A program made the translations under genes and the position numbers. Positions 18,525 through 27,231 of a stretch of 64,000 nucleotides of DNA are shown here, piece by piece. A model generated the notes under the pieces. The model was not told where the DNA came from, ran no database searches, and was given only the letters and a program-made list of their open reading frames with translations. The stretch lies in contig NZ_JASJPW010000001.1 in NCBI RefSeq assembly GCF_030052995.1, forward strand, positions 2,842,001-2,906,000, read 5' to 3'. The DNA is from Gemmobacter sp. 24YEA27. Its GTDB lineage: Bacteria; Pseudomonadota; Alphaproteobacteria; Rhodobacterales; Rhodobacteraceae. The first letter of the stretch is position 1, and each line of letters starts with the position of its first letter.

Positions 18525-20597
18525 ATGCGCAAGGCGATGACAGTTCGGCATTTGATCAGTATCGGTGGCGCCGCCCGCTTCGGCCCGGGGGTGGAAGCTG
18601 CGGCCTGGCTGAAATCGCGGTGGGAAGATCCGCGGCGCCGGTCCCCCCTGTTCGACCAGTCGCGGAACCAGCCTGACCAGAGACAGACTTACCATGAACG
18701 AATTTACCAGGATCAGCCTTATCAGGACAGCGGGGCCGCTGGCGCCGCCACCAGACGTCCCGCAGAGGATGCGGATTCTTTCGCGATTTCGCTGCTCCGC
18801 CATGGGCTGATCCGGCCCGAACAGCCCGGCTCCGCGGCATCGGCGCGGCTCCGGTCGGGGTCAGGTGGCGGTTTTCATCCCCATGGTACCCTGGCCGAAG
18901 ATGATCTCCTCGCAGCAGCCCGAGACCATTTCGGTGCGCCTTTTGTCGATCCGCTCTCGCCCCCGCCCGAAGCGGCCGCGATTGACCGGCTCGGGCCTGG
19001 TTTCTGTCAGCGGCATGGCATTCTGCCCTTATGGCGCGCCGGGGCGGTGACGGTGGTGGCGACCGCGCGGCCCGAGGCTTTCGCCCGGCTGCGCCCGGTG
19101 ATCGAAGCACGGATCGGCCCGGTGCTGATGGCGCTGGCACCAGCCGCACGCATCGCCCGGGCGCTCACGCTGGTGCGCGGCGCACAAATCGCCCATGCCG
19201 CCGAAACCAGGGTGTCGGCCGATCTCTCCTGCCGCGACTGGGGAGGGATCGGGCTCAGGCTGATCGCCGCCGCAATGGCGGCCTGCCTTCTGGCAAGCGT
19301 CGCGAATTTCCCGATCAGCACCGGGCTTGCGCTGTTGTTTCTGGCGCTTGGCTCGATGCTGCTGTCGACGCTGTTGAAACTGGTCTGCGCGATCGCCACC
19401 CTGCGTCAGCTCCCCGTGCCCCCGCCCCGCCTGGCGACCGGACCGCTGCCCCGGGTCTCGGTCCTCGTTGCGCTCTACCGCGAAAGTGACATCGCACCGC
19501 GTCTCGTGCGGCGGCTGTCCCGGCTCGATTATCCCCGCGACCTGCTTGAAGTGGTGCTCGCGGTCGAGGCGGAAGACCATTCGACCCGCGCCGCTCTGGA
19601 AAACGCCGGACTGCCGGCCTGGATGCGGATCGTTGTGGTCCCGCCGGGCCGGGTTAAGACAAAGCCGCGCGCGCTGAATGTGGCGCTTGACCACTGCCAT
19701 GGCACGATTATCGGCGTCTATGATGCCGAGGATGCGCCCGAAGCCGATCAGATCCGCCGCGTTGTCGACCATTTTCGCCAGAGCGATTCGGGTCTCGCCT
19801 GCCTTCAGGGGGTGCTGGACTATTACAACCCGGCGACCAACTGGATCGCGCGCATGTTCACCATCGAATATGCCGCCTGGTTCCGGCTTATTCTGCCTGG
19901 CGTGGCGCGGCTCGGGCTCATGGTACCTCTCGGGGGAACAACGTTGTTTTTCCGCCGTGATGTGCTGGAAGAGCTTGGCGCCTGGGATTCGCATAATGTC
20001 ACCGAGGATGCCGATCTCGGCATCCGCCTCGCGCGCGCCGGCTACCGTACCGGGCTCTTGTCAACGGTCACCCGCGAAGAGGCGAATTGCCGCCCCTTCC
20101 CCTGGATCAAACAGCGCTCGCGCTGGATCAAGGGCCATATGATGACCTGGATCGTCCATATGCGCAGCCCGTGCAGCCTCTGGCGCGAGGTCGGAACCCG
20201 CGCCTTCCTTGGCTTTCAGGTGATGTTCCTCTTCGCGGCGCTGCAAACCCTGTTTGCACCGCTGCTCTGGAGCTTCTGGATCATCGCCTTCGGCCTCACA
20301 CATCCCCTGGCCGAGGCCCTGCCCCCCGGCCTCACCTGGGCAATGCTGGGCGCCTTCCTGTTTTCGGCTGCGGTCGATTTCACCCTGGGCTGGCTGGCGC
20401 TGAAACAGGCCGGGCACAGGATCTCGAAACTCTGGGTCTTCACCCTGCATTTCTACCAGCCACTCGCGACCTTCGCCGGCCTCAAGGCGCTGTGGGAGCT
20501 GATCACCCGCCCCTTCTACTGGGACAAGACCAGCCACGGGATCTTTGACACTGCCGAAGCGGCAGGCGCATCAGAGCGTAAAAAGCCTGTGGGCTGA
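18525..20597 (+). CDS. Membrane glycosyltransferase (GT2) with N-terminal MshEN-like domain
   Basis: A 690-residue inner-membrane protein. Residues about 85-215 resemble the MshEN/GspE N-terminal domain (LLRHGLIRPEQ, EDDLLAAARDHFGAPFVDP, GILPLWRAGAVTVVAT), which in other proteins binds nucleotides or c-di-GMP. Two helices follow (245-290), then a GT-A domain with VSVLVALYRESD, the metal site DAED (400-403), TEDADLG (493-499) and QRSRWIKG (530-537), all hallmarks of processive GT2 enzymes. Three or four C-terminal helices complete it. It probably makes or exports a surface polysaccharide; product unknown. The first ~80 residues look poorly conserved, so the true start may be later. A CtrA box lies upstream. 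Confidence 0.88.
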   Translation: MRKAMTVRHLISIGGAARFGPGVEAAAWLKSRWEDPRRRSPLFDQSRNQPDQRQTYHERIYQDQPYQDSGAAGAATRRPAEDADSFAISLLRHGLIRPEQPGSAASARLRSGSGGGFHPHGTLAEDDLLAAARDHFGAPFVDPLSPPPEAAAIDRLGPGFCQRHGILPLWRAGAVTVVATARPEAFARLRPVIEARIGPVLMALAPAARIARALTLVRGAQIAHAAETRVSADLSCRDWGGIGLRLIAAAMAACLLASVANFPISTGLALLFLALGSMLLSTLLKLVCAIATLRQLPVPPPRLATGPLPRVSVLVALYRESDIAPRLVRRLSRLDYPRDLLEVVLAVEAEDHSTRAALENAGLPAWMRIVVVPPGRVKTKPRALNVALDHCHGTIIGVYDAEDAPEADQIRRVVDHFRQSDSGLACLQGVLDYYNPATNWIARMFTIEYAAWFRLILPGVARLGLMVPLGGTTLFFRRDVLEELGAWDSHNVTEDADLGIRLARAGYRTGLLSTVTREEANCRPFPWIKQRSRWIKGHMMTWIVHMRSPCSLWREVGTRAFLGFQVMFLFAALQTLFAPLLWSFWIIAFGLTHPLAEALPPGLTWAMLGAFLFSAAVDFTLGWLALKQAGHRISKLWVFTLHFYQPLATFAGLKALWELITRPFYWDKTSHGIFDTAEAAGASERKKPVG

Positions 20598-20644
20598 ATA
20601 CCTGCTTTGCGACATCAGCTTTCCCGGCCCGCCGGGCTCCCGGG

Positions 20645-21280
20645 TCAGCGCAGTTTCAGCTCGCCCGCCTCAACCCTCAGCCGCGTCTCGAAGGCCCGGC
20701 TGATATGGGTTTTCAAAGCCGTCCAGGCGCTGTTTTCGTCACGCGCCGCAATCGCCGTCACAATCGCCTCATGTTCCGTAAGGGCAACCCCGTCCCGCCC
20801 TTCGGCGGCGAAAGAAGTCTGCGCCATCAAAGCCATCGAACGGTGCAGAAGATCCAGTTGCTGCACCAGAAACCGGTTATGGCTGGCAAGATGGATCTGG
20901 CGATGAAAGCGCTTATTCGCCCGGCTGAGCGCCGCCGGATCACCGCCTAGCAGCGCGCGGTCATCGGCAACCATGCTTTGCAGCACGCGAATCTCTTCTT
21001 CAGTCGCATGCCGCGCCGCCAGCCGTGCGGCAAGACCTTCGAGTTCCGTCCTGACCGCGTAAAGCTCTGCCAGCTGATTATGGTCCAGCGTCGCCACGAT
21101 CAGGCTGCGCCCGTCGCGTTTCAGCATCGATTGCGTCTCAAGCCGCTGCAACGCCTCGCGCACCGGGGTCCGCGAGACCCCGAATCGCTCGGCAAGCTCG
21201 CTTTCGACCAGCCGCTCGCCAGGCCGGAATTCTCGCGCTTCGATCGCTTCAAGGATCAGCGTATAGGCGTCTTTCTGCAC
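20645..21280 (-). CDS. GntR-family regulator, FCD (FadR-type) effector domain
   Basis: A 211-residue transcription factor. The winged helix (about 5-70) has ERLVESELAERFGVSRTPVREAL, the standard GntR signature, and the C-terminal all-helical FCD domain carries the expected metal-binding histidines (NKRFHRQIH, LTEHEAIVTAI, LKTHISRAFE). Such regulators usually sense carboxylates. It faces the HAD gene at 21486 across a 205-base divergent gap and is convergent with the glycosyltransferase. No metabolic operon adjoins it, so the ligand and targets are unknown. Confidence 0.92.
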   Translation of the reverse strand: MQKDAYTLILEAIEAREFRPGERLVESELAERFGVSRTPVREALQRLETQSMLKRDGRSLIVATLDHNQLAELYAVRTELEGLAARLAARHATEEEIRVLQSMVADDRALLGGDPAALSRANKRFHRQIHLASHNRFLVQQLDLLHRSMALMAQTSFAAEGRDGVALTEHEAIVTAIAARDENSAWTALKTHISRAFETRLRVEAGELKLR

Positions 21281-21485
21281 TGGACCCGCTCCTGTTCGCG
21301 CATCATCGCGGCGCTATGACGACGCCCCGGGGCCAGCACAGCCGACCAGAAAGCGCGCGCCCCGCAACCCTGGCCGGGAACCCTAGAGGCGGGAACGGCG
21401 GCAGGCAAGCCCGCCTGGTCCCGAAGCGCTGCGGCTGCGCGCAAGTTCCGGCTGCATCCCACCCGCGTCCATGCTAAGAAAGCCC

Positions 21486-22136
21486 ATGCCAAAAGAAGCT
21501 TTCAACAATATCAGCACCTGGGTCTTTGACCTCGACAACACGCTTTACCCCGCCGGGGCCTGCCTCTTTCCCCAGATCGAGCGCAAGATGACCGATTGGG
21601 TGATGCGCAATCTTGGCCTTGACGAGGCCAGCGCCAATGCGCTGCGCCATGGGTACTGGCAGGAGTATGGCACCACGCTTGCCGGCCTGATGTCCGGCCA
21701 TGATATTGATCCGTCAGACTTTCTGGCCTTCGTGCATGATATCGACTTCTCGGGCCTGAGCCGCGACAATGCCCTTGCCCGCCGGATCGCCGCTCTGCCC
21801 GGGCGGCGCATCGTTTTCACCAATGCCGACACGCTTTATGCCACCCGCGTGCTGGAGCGGCGCGGGCTTTCCGGCCTGTTCGACGCGATCTATGGCATTG
21901 AAGAAGCAGGATATTTGCCGAAACCGCGCCGCGATGCCTTTGACTGTATCGTCCGGCTTGACGGGTTCGACCCCGGCCGAGGCGCGATGTTCGAGGATGA
22001 TCCGCGCAACCTGCTGGAGCCGCACCGGATGGGGATGGCCACGGTTCTGGTCGCCCCCGAGCCGCTGGTTGAGGACCACATCCACCACAATACCGGCGAT
22101 CTGCGTGACTTCCTCGACAGGCTTGCGGCCGGCTGA
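21486..22136 (+). CDS. HAD-family pyrimidine 5'-nucleotidase-like phosphatase
   Basis: A 216-residue cytoplasmic phosphatase. HAD motif I is FDLDNTLYP (nucleophile D15, acid D17), motif II FTNAD (111-115), motif III K146 in LPKPRRDAFD and motif IV FEDDPRN (169-175). The pattern FDLDNTLYP with a helical cap matches the SDT1/Phm8-like pyrimidine 5'-nucleotidase subfamily. The ATG at 21486 was chosen over 21471 because AAGAAAG precedes it. Monocistronic; substrate inferred from subfamily. Confidence 0.88.
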   Translation: MPKEAFNNISTWVFDLDNTLYPAGACLFPQIERKMTDWVMRNLGLDEASANALRHGYWQEYGTTLAGLMSGHDIDPSDFLAFVHDIDFSGLSRDNALARRIAALPGRRIVFTNADTLYATRVLERRGLSGLFDAIYGIEEAGYLPKPRRDAFDCIVRLDGFDPGRGAMFEDDPRNLLEPHRMGMATVLVAPEPLVEDHIHHNTGDLRDFLDRLAAG

Positions 22137-22319
22137 ACGCGGCCCGGAGGAGCAGACGGGACGCGAGGCAGATTGCCGCAGTGCGACACCACGCCCCGCC
22201 CCTCCGGCCTTTCCCGCGGATGAAGGCCCGATGAAAATGCGGTATGTCCCAATCAGTCATTGAAGATACGGCTTTCGCCCCCTCCCCGGGGCGGCCAGAG
22301 CCGTCAGAGGGATCCCGCC

Positions 22320-22565
22320 ATGTCCGACAGTCTCACCCTTACCTCCCGCCCGGCACGCCGCAGCCTTATCAGCCGTATCCCGCTGATTGGCCGGATCGCC
22401 CGCGAGATTGACCAGGATGTGAATAATTTCTTCTGGCTCCTGCCGGTCGTCATCCTTGGCCTCGTGCTTGGCATCAAGTTCTGGGGTATGGCGGCGCTTA
22501 CGATGCTGGCACTGGTACTGGTGCCGGTGGTCTTCGCCTTTTTCATCGCCATTTCCTGGCCCTGA
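22320..22565 (+). CDS. Small membrane protein, 81 aa
   Basis: Starts MSDSLTLTSRPARRSL with AGAGGG at good spacing. A basic N-terminal segment is followed by two adjacent hydrophobic helices (about residues 39-57 and 59-79) containing FWLLPVVILGLVLG and LALVLVPVVFAFF. No known family recognised. It lies between the HAD gene and the UbiH-like gene on the same strand, with gaps of 183 and 129 bases, so co-transcription is unclear. Confidence 0.65.
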   Translation: MSDSLTLTSRPARRSLISRIPLIGRIAREIDQDVNNFFWLLPVVILGLVLGIKFWGMAALTMLALVLVPVVFAFFIAISWP

Positions 22566-22694
22566 TGCGCCCCCTTTAGCCGCCCGCCCGGGCGGCATCC
22601 TGTCCACTGGCCTCTCTGTCCACTGGCCCCTCGCGGGCCAAGGGCGTAGACTGGCAGCCGAAGCAGCCAGAAGGCCACAGGGGATGAAACCGGC

Positions 22695-23909
22695 ATGAAA
22701 CGCGCGGAAACCGGAATCCTGATCTCGGGCGGCGGTATTGCCGGGCTGACGGCGGCTGCAGCTTTTGGGTCGGCCGGGTTCGAGGTGATCTGCGTCGATC
22801 CCGCGCCGCCGCCACAATCCGAGGCGGCAAGTGATGCCGATCTGCGCAGTACCGCCTTTTTGCAGCCCTCGGTTTCAGTGCTGGAAGAGGCCGGGATCTG
22901 GCAGCATCTTGCCCCCCATGCGGCGGCGTTGCAGGTGATGCGGATCGTCGATGCCGGAAAGGCAGATGCGGGCGGGACGAATGCGACGGCCCGCATCATC
23001 CGCGATTTCGACGCCACCGAGATTTCCGACCAGCCCTTCGCCTGGAACCTGCCGAACTGGCTTTTGCGCCGCGAGATCGCCGCGCGGCTGGCCAAGCTCC
23101 CGAATGTGACCTTCCGCGCGGGGATTGGCACAAAAGGCCTGATGACCCGCGACAGTGAGGCGCTGGTCACGCTGAGCGACGGATCCCAGGTCGCGGCGCG
23201 GCTGTTGATCGCGGCGGACGGGCGGCATTCAGCGATGCGTGACGCGCTGAATATCCCGGTGAAAACCATTCGTTACGGGCAAAAGGCCCTGGTGTTTTCG
23301 GTCACCCATGACCTGCCGCATGACAATGTCTCGACCGAGGTGCATCGCTCGGGCGGGCCGTTCACGATGGTGCCGCTGCCCGATCGCGACGGGCGCCATG
23401 CGTCTTCGGTTGTCTGGATGGAACATGGGCCCGAGGCCACGCGGCTTGCCGCCCTGCCCGAGGCCGAGTTCGAGGCCGAAATGAATGCGCGCTCCTGTGG
23501 CATTCTGGGCGGGATGCAACTGGCGACAAGACGCCTTGTCTGGCCGATCATCAGCCAGGTGGCGCAGCGGCTTTCGGGACAGCGCAGCGTGTTGATGGCC
23601 GAAGCCGCGCATGTGGTGCCGCCCATTGGCGCGCAGGGGCTGAATATGTCGCTGAAAGATCTGAGGGTGCTGCTGGATCTTGTGAAAGGATCTGGCGGCG
23701 ATCCGGGGGTGCAGAACGTCCTGGATGCCTATCACTGGGCGCGGCACCGCGATATCACGCTGCGGGTTGGCGGCATCGACATGCTCAACCGCGCCTCGAT
23801 GGCCGGCGCGCCGGCCCTGCGCGCCCTGCGCAGCGGTATGCTCGGGATGCTCTATGCGCTGCCGCCGGTGCGGCAGGGTCTGATGCGCGCCGGGCTGGGT
23901 GTGTCGTGA
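22695..23909 (+). CDS. UbiH/UbiF/COQ6-family FAD-dependent monooxygenase
   Basis: A 404-residue flavoprotein. The dinucleotide fold is GGGIAGLTAA (12-21), the second FAD motif ADGRHSAMR lies near 175-185, and the third motif, normally GD(A)AH..P..GQG, here reads MAEAAHVVPPIGAQGLNMS, with Glu-Ala in place of Gly-Asp. This is a conserved variant of the ubiquinone hydroxylase family. It likely hydroxylates the ubiquinone ring at C5, C6 or C1 on the inner membrane face; which position cannot be decided from sequence. No other ubi gene is adjacent. Confidence 0.85.
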   Translation: MKRAETGILISGGGIAGLTAAAAFGSAGFEVICVDPAPPPQSEAASDADLRSTAFLQPSVSVLEEAGIWQHLAPHAAALQVMRIVDAGKADAGGTNATARIIRDFDATEISDQPFAWNLPNWLLRREIAARLAKLPNVTFRAGIGTKGLMTRDSEALVTLSDGSQVAARLLIAADGRHSAMRDALNIPVKTIRYGQKALVFSVTHDLPHDNVSTEVHRSGGPFTMVPLPDRDGRHASSVVWMEHGPEATRLAALPEAEFEAEMNARSCGILGGMQLATRRLVWPIISQVAQRLSGQRSVLMAEAAHVVPPIGAQGLNMSLKDLRVLLDLVKGSGGDPGVQNVLDAYHWARHRDITLRVGGIDMLNRASMAGAPALRALRSGMLGMLYALPPVRQGLMRAGLGVS

Positions 23910-23945
23910 CGGTTGACCCTGGCCCAAGCGAGGCGTAAGCAAGGC

Positions 23946-24003
23946 GCGTGGCGATTTGTTGACCGGATTGCGGGCCACGTTAAATAAGCCGCTAAAGAGG
24001 TGA
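23946..24003 (+). promoter_or_regulatory. SAM-II riboswitch (metA-type motif) for metZ
   Basis: Stem P1 pairs CGTGGC (23947-23952) with GCCACG (23974-23979). The loop begins GATTTG and contains GACCGGATTGCG; the 3' tail has TTAAATAAGC and GCTAAAGAGGT. Order and key bases match the SAM-II consensus (GAUUU, ACCG, UUGC, AAAU, GCUAAA) and the pseudoknot ACC/GGT can form. It ends about 70 bases before the metZ start, so high S-adenosylmethionine should lower metZ expression. Confidence 0.85.
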
Positions 24004-24073
24004 CGGGACGTCTTCGCCCTGCCGCGCTTTCCGGTCATTGGATTAGCTTATGGCCCGGGAGCCTTGTGCTGCG

Positions 24074-25252
24074 ATGACGAACTGGAAGACACGCACCAAA
24101 CTTGTCCATGAAGGCAGCCGCCGCAGCCAGTACGGCGAGATGGCCGAGGCGATTTTCCTGACGCAGGGCTTCGCCTATCCCGATGCCGAAACCGCCGAGG
24201 CGCGGTTCATCAAATCGGGCGCCGATGAATTCATTTATGCGCGCTACGGCAACCCCACCACGCGGATGTTCGAAGAGCGCATCGCGGGGCTTGAGGGCAC
24301 CGAGGATGCGTTTGCGACCGCCTCCGGCATGGCAGCGGTCAATGGCGCGCTGACCGCGCTGCTCAGGGCCGGGGATCATGTGGTCTCGGCCAAAGCGCTG
24401 TTCGGATCCTGTCTTTACATCCTTGAAGACGTGCTGACGCGTTACGGGGTGAAGGTCACTTTCGTCGACGGCACCGATCTGGCGGCCTGGGAGGCCGCCG
24501 TGACGCCGGAGACGAAGGCCGTCTTCTTCGAGAGCATGGCGAACCCGACACTTGATATCGTTGATGTCAAAGGGGTTGCCGAGATTGCGCATCGTCACGG
24601 CGCGCTGGTGATTTGCGACAATGTGTTCGCGACGCCGATTTTTTCGCGCGCCGTCGATCTGGGCGCCGATGTAGTGATCTATTCGACCACCAAACATATC
24701 GACGGCCAGGGCCGCGCGCTTGGCGGCGTGATCTGTGGGTCGGCCGACTATATCCAGAAGGTCGTGCAGCCCTATATGAAACACACCGGCGGCGCGATGA
24801 GCCCGTTCACCTCCTGGATCATGCTCAACGGTATGGCGACGCTGGATCTGCGCTGCCGGGCGATGGCGGCTTCGGCGCTGGAGATTGCGACCTTCCTGGA
24901 AGATCATGATAAGATTGAGAAAGTTCTGTTTCCAGGCCTGAAGTCACATCCGCAATATGATCTCGCGATGGCGCAGATGGGAACCGGCGGCACGATTGTG
25001 AGTTTTGTGGTCAAGGGCGGCAAAGAGGGCGCGTTCCGGCTGCAAAACGCGCTGGAAATCCCGAAGATCTCGAACAATCTCGGCGATGCGAAATCGATTA
25101 CTACGCATCCCGCGACCACCACGCATCAGCGGCTTTCCGATGAGCAGAAAGTGAGCCTCGGGATCGCGCCGGGGATGATCCGGTACTCGGTCGGGCTGGA
25201 AGATGCGGGCGATCTGATCGCCGATCTTGATCAGGCGCTGGCACTGGTGTGA
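24074..25252 (+). CDS. metZ: O-succinylhomoserine (or O-acetylhomoserine) sulfhydrylase
   Basis: PLP enzyme making homocysteine directly from acylated homoserine and sulfide for methionine synthesis. K207 in STTKHIDGQGRALGG binds PLP; YARYGNPTT (55-63) and ATASGMAAVNGAL (81-93) are Cys/Met-metabolism fold signatures. 392 residues. The ATG at 24074 was preferred because the protein homology begins MTNWKTRTKLVHEG, although an in-frame ATG exists at 24050 and no strong ribosome site decides. Controlled by the SAM-II riboswitch upstream, which strongly supports a methionine role. An intergenic repeat follows the stop. Confidence 0.93.
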   Translation: MTNWKTRTKLVHEGSRRSQYGEMAEAIFLTQGFAYPDAETAEARFIKSGADEFIYARYGNPTTRMFEERIAGLEGTEDAFATASGMAAVNGALTALLRAGDHVVSAKALFGSCLYILEDVLTRYGVKVTFVDGTDLAAWEAAVTPETKAVFFESMANPTLDIVDVKGVAEIAHRHGALVICDNVFATPIFSRAVDLGADVVIYSTTKHIDGQGRALGGVICGSADYIQKVVQPYMKHTGGAMSPFTSWIMLNGMATLDLRCRAMAASALEIATFLEDHDKIEKVLFPGLKSHPQYDLAMAQMGTGGTIVSFVVKGGKEGAFRLQNALEIPKISNNLGDAKSITTHPATTTHQRLSDEQKVSLGIAPGMIRYSVGLEDAGDLIADLDQALALV

Positions 25253-25260
25253 GCCACTGG

Positions 25261-25310
25261 CGGCGGGGGCCAGCCCCCCGCCCCTCCGAAGTATTTCGCT
25301 CAGGAGGAAG
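25261..25310. repeat. Palindromic intergenic repeat, copy B
   Basis: Begins with the hairpin GGCGGGGG-CCAG-CCCCCCGCC just after metZ and ends GTATTTCGCTCAGGAGGAAG. Its reverse complement starts CTTCCTCCTGAGCGAAATAC, nearly the same edge as copy A. It probably also terminates metZ. Confidence 0.75.
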
Positions 25311-25455
25311 GCAGCAGCGTTTCGAGCTTGCTTTCGCGGCGCCAGTGCCTATCTCATAGGCGTCCCGGCGATTTATCATTCCGCTGGTTCATCCGGAAAT
25401 TGACGGCCCGATGCCCCCGGGAAGGAGGCGCGGCCGGAACCGAAAGGATCTTCCC

Positions 25456-26547
25456 ATGACACGCCATGACAGGATTACCGACCGCGCGCCCTCGCGCGAG
25501 GAGGCCGCGGCCGCGCTTTTGACTTTGCGTCGCTGGGCAGAGGAGGCGGGCGAAGAGGAGATCGCGGGGCTTGACCCTTCGATTGGCAATCTGCTGCCCG
25601 ATCTGTCCTATCCCGCATTGCGCCGCGCCTATCCCGAGGATTTCGCGGTTGATCAGGCTTACCGCGCCACGCTTCCTGATCTGCAAAACGGGCCGGCGAG
25701 CCTGATCGTCGGCGCAAAGACGCAGATCCAGCATGTGGGGATCTCGAATTTCCGCCTGCCGATCCGGTTCCGGACACGCGCGGCCGGAGAGGTGATGCTG
25801 GAGACCAGCGTGACCGGCACGGTAAGCCTGGAGGCGGAGAAAAAGGGCATCAATATGAGCCGCATCATGCGGTCATTTTACGCCCATGCGGAAGAGCAGT
25901 TCAGTTTCGAGGTGATCGAAGCGGCGCTGGAGGATTACCGCCGCGATCTCGACAGTTTCGATGCGCGGATCCAGATGCGGTTCTCTTTCCCGGTGAAGGT
26001 GGAGAGCCTGCGATCGGGGCTGTCGGGCTGGCAATATTACGATTTCGCACTGGAACTGGTTGATCTGAATGGGGAACGCATCAAGATCATGCATCTTGAT
26101 TATGTCTATTCCTCGACCTGCCCCTGTTCGCTGGAATTGTCAGAACATGCGCGGCGCACGCGCGGCCAGCTCGCAACGCCGCATTCGCAACGCTCGGTCG
26201 CGCGGCTGTCTGTTGTGGTGAAGACCGGCGAGATGCTCTGGTTCGAGGATCTGATCGATCTGGCGCGAAAGGCGGTTGTGACCGAGACCCAAGTGATGGT
26301 GAAACGCGAGGATGAGCAGGCCTTTGCCGAGCTGAACGGCGCCAATCCGATCTTTGTCGAGGATGCGGCGCGGTCTTTTTACGAGGTTTTGCGCGCGGAT
26401 CCGGCGATCGGTGACTTTCGCGTGATGGCGAGCCATCAGGAAAGCCTGCATTCCCATGATGCGGTATCCTTGCTGACCGAGGGGCCGACATTCGCGGCCA
26501 CCAGCCTGGATCCGCGCCTGTTCCAGTCACTGTTCCATGTGGGGTAG
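25456..26547 (+). CDS. folE2: GTP cyclohydrolase FolE2 (type IB)
   Basis: Converts GTP to 7,8-dihydroneopterin triphosphate, the first step to folate and queuosine precursors, using a metal other than zinc where needed. It matches FolE2 and not FolE1: KGINMSRIMRSFY (130-142), the catalytic cysteine region SSTCPCSLE (C222/C224) and H231 in SEHAR. The start has AAGGA upstream and yields 363 residues. It shares a theme with tgt at 575-1705 (preQ1 comes from the same intermediate), though they are far apart. No Zur box seen. The next gene starts 3 bases past its stop. Confidence 0.94.
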   Translation: MTRHDRITDRAPSREEAAAALLTLRRWAEEAGEEEIAGLDPSIGNLLPDLSYPALRRAYPEDFAVDQAYRATLPDLQNGPASLIVGAKTQIQHVGISNFRLPIRFRTRAAGEVMLETSVTGTVSLEAEKKGINMSRIMRSFYAHAEEQFSFEVIEAALEDYRRDLDSFDARIQMRFSFPVKVESLRSGLSGWQYYDFALELVDLNGERIKIMHLDYVYSSTCPCSLELSEHARRTRGQLATPHSQRSVARLSVVVKTGEMLWFEDLIDLARKAVVTETQVMVKREDEQAFAELNGANPIFVEDAARSFYEVLRADPAIGDFRVMASHQESLHSHDAVSLLTEGPTFAATSLDPRLFQSLFHVG

Positions 26548-26550
26548 AAG

Positions 26551-27174
26551 ATGATCCGCCGTTCTGTCCTGAGCCTGCTGGCAGTGCCTTTCGTCATGCC
26601 GGCGGTTCTCAGGGCGGAGGGCGCAACGGCCGGCCAGAAGATCGCGCAGGCGGCCGAGGCACAGGAAGGCGTCGTGCGGATATATGATCCGGCCTATGTC
26701 GCGCTGGATTTTCCCGGCGGTGATGTGGCGCCGGATCGCGGGGTCTGCACCGATGTTCTGGTCCGGGCGCTGCGGGTGGCCGAGAGCATTGACCTGCAAG
26801 TCGCGATCAACCGCGATATGAAGGCGGATTTCGCGGCCTATCCGAAAAACTGGGGCCTGACGCGGACCGACCGCAATATCGACCATCGCCGGGTGCCCAA
26901 TCTCAGGCGCCTTTTCGAGCGGGTGGGCGCAGAGCTGCCGATCAGCGAAACCGCTGCCGACCATTTGCCAGGTGATGTGGTGACCTGCCTCATTCCCGGC
27001 GATCTGGCGCATCTGATGGTGGTGGGGACCGGCCTCGCCGGACCGCGCCCGCTGATCATCCATAATATCGGTGCCGGCACCAGGGTCGAGGACCGGCTTT
27101 TGGAGTTTCGTATGACCGGGCGCTACCGGCTGACGCCTCCTGTGCTGGAAAAGCTGCGCCGGCTGAGTGCCTGA
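26551..27174 (+). CDS. DUF1287 family exported protein
   Basis: A 207-residue protein with a signal peptide (residues 1-22, ending VLRA). The body carries the DUF1287 pattern: YDPAYVALDFPGGDVAPDRG, VCTDVLVRALR, ID(LQ)..INRDMKADF, YPKNWGL and NIDHRRVPNLRRLF. The family resembles NlpC/P60-type amidases, with the conserved Cys (GVCTDV) and His residues as candidate catalytic pair, but activity is unproven. Directly follows folE2 with a 3-base gap, so co-transcribed. A periplasmic envelope role is likely. Confidence 0.85.
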   Translation: MIRRSVLSLLAVPFVMPAVLRAEGATAGQKIAQAAEAQEGVVRIYDPAYVALDFPGGDVAPDRGVCTDVLVRALRVAESIDLQVAINRDMKADFAAYPKNWGLTRTDRNIDHRRVPNLRRLFERVGAELPISETAADHLPGDVVTCLIPGDLAHLMVVGTGLAGPRPLIIHNIGAGTRVEDRLLEFRMTGRYRLTPPVLEKLRRLSA

Positions 27175-27231
27175 GGCCCTGACGTCAGCGGGGGTTTGAC
27201 GGGGGCGCCGCGCGGGCCTAAGCCTTGCCCC

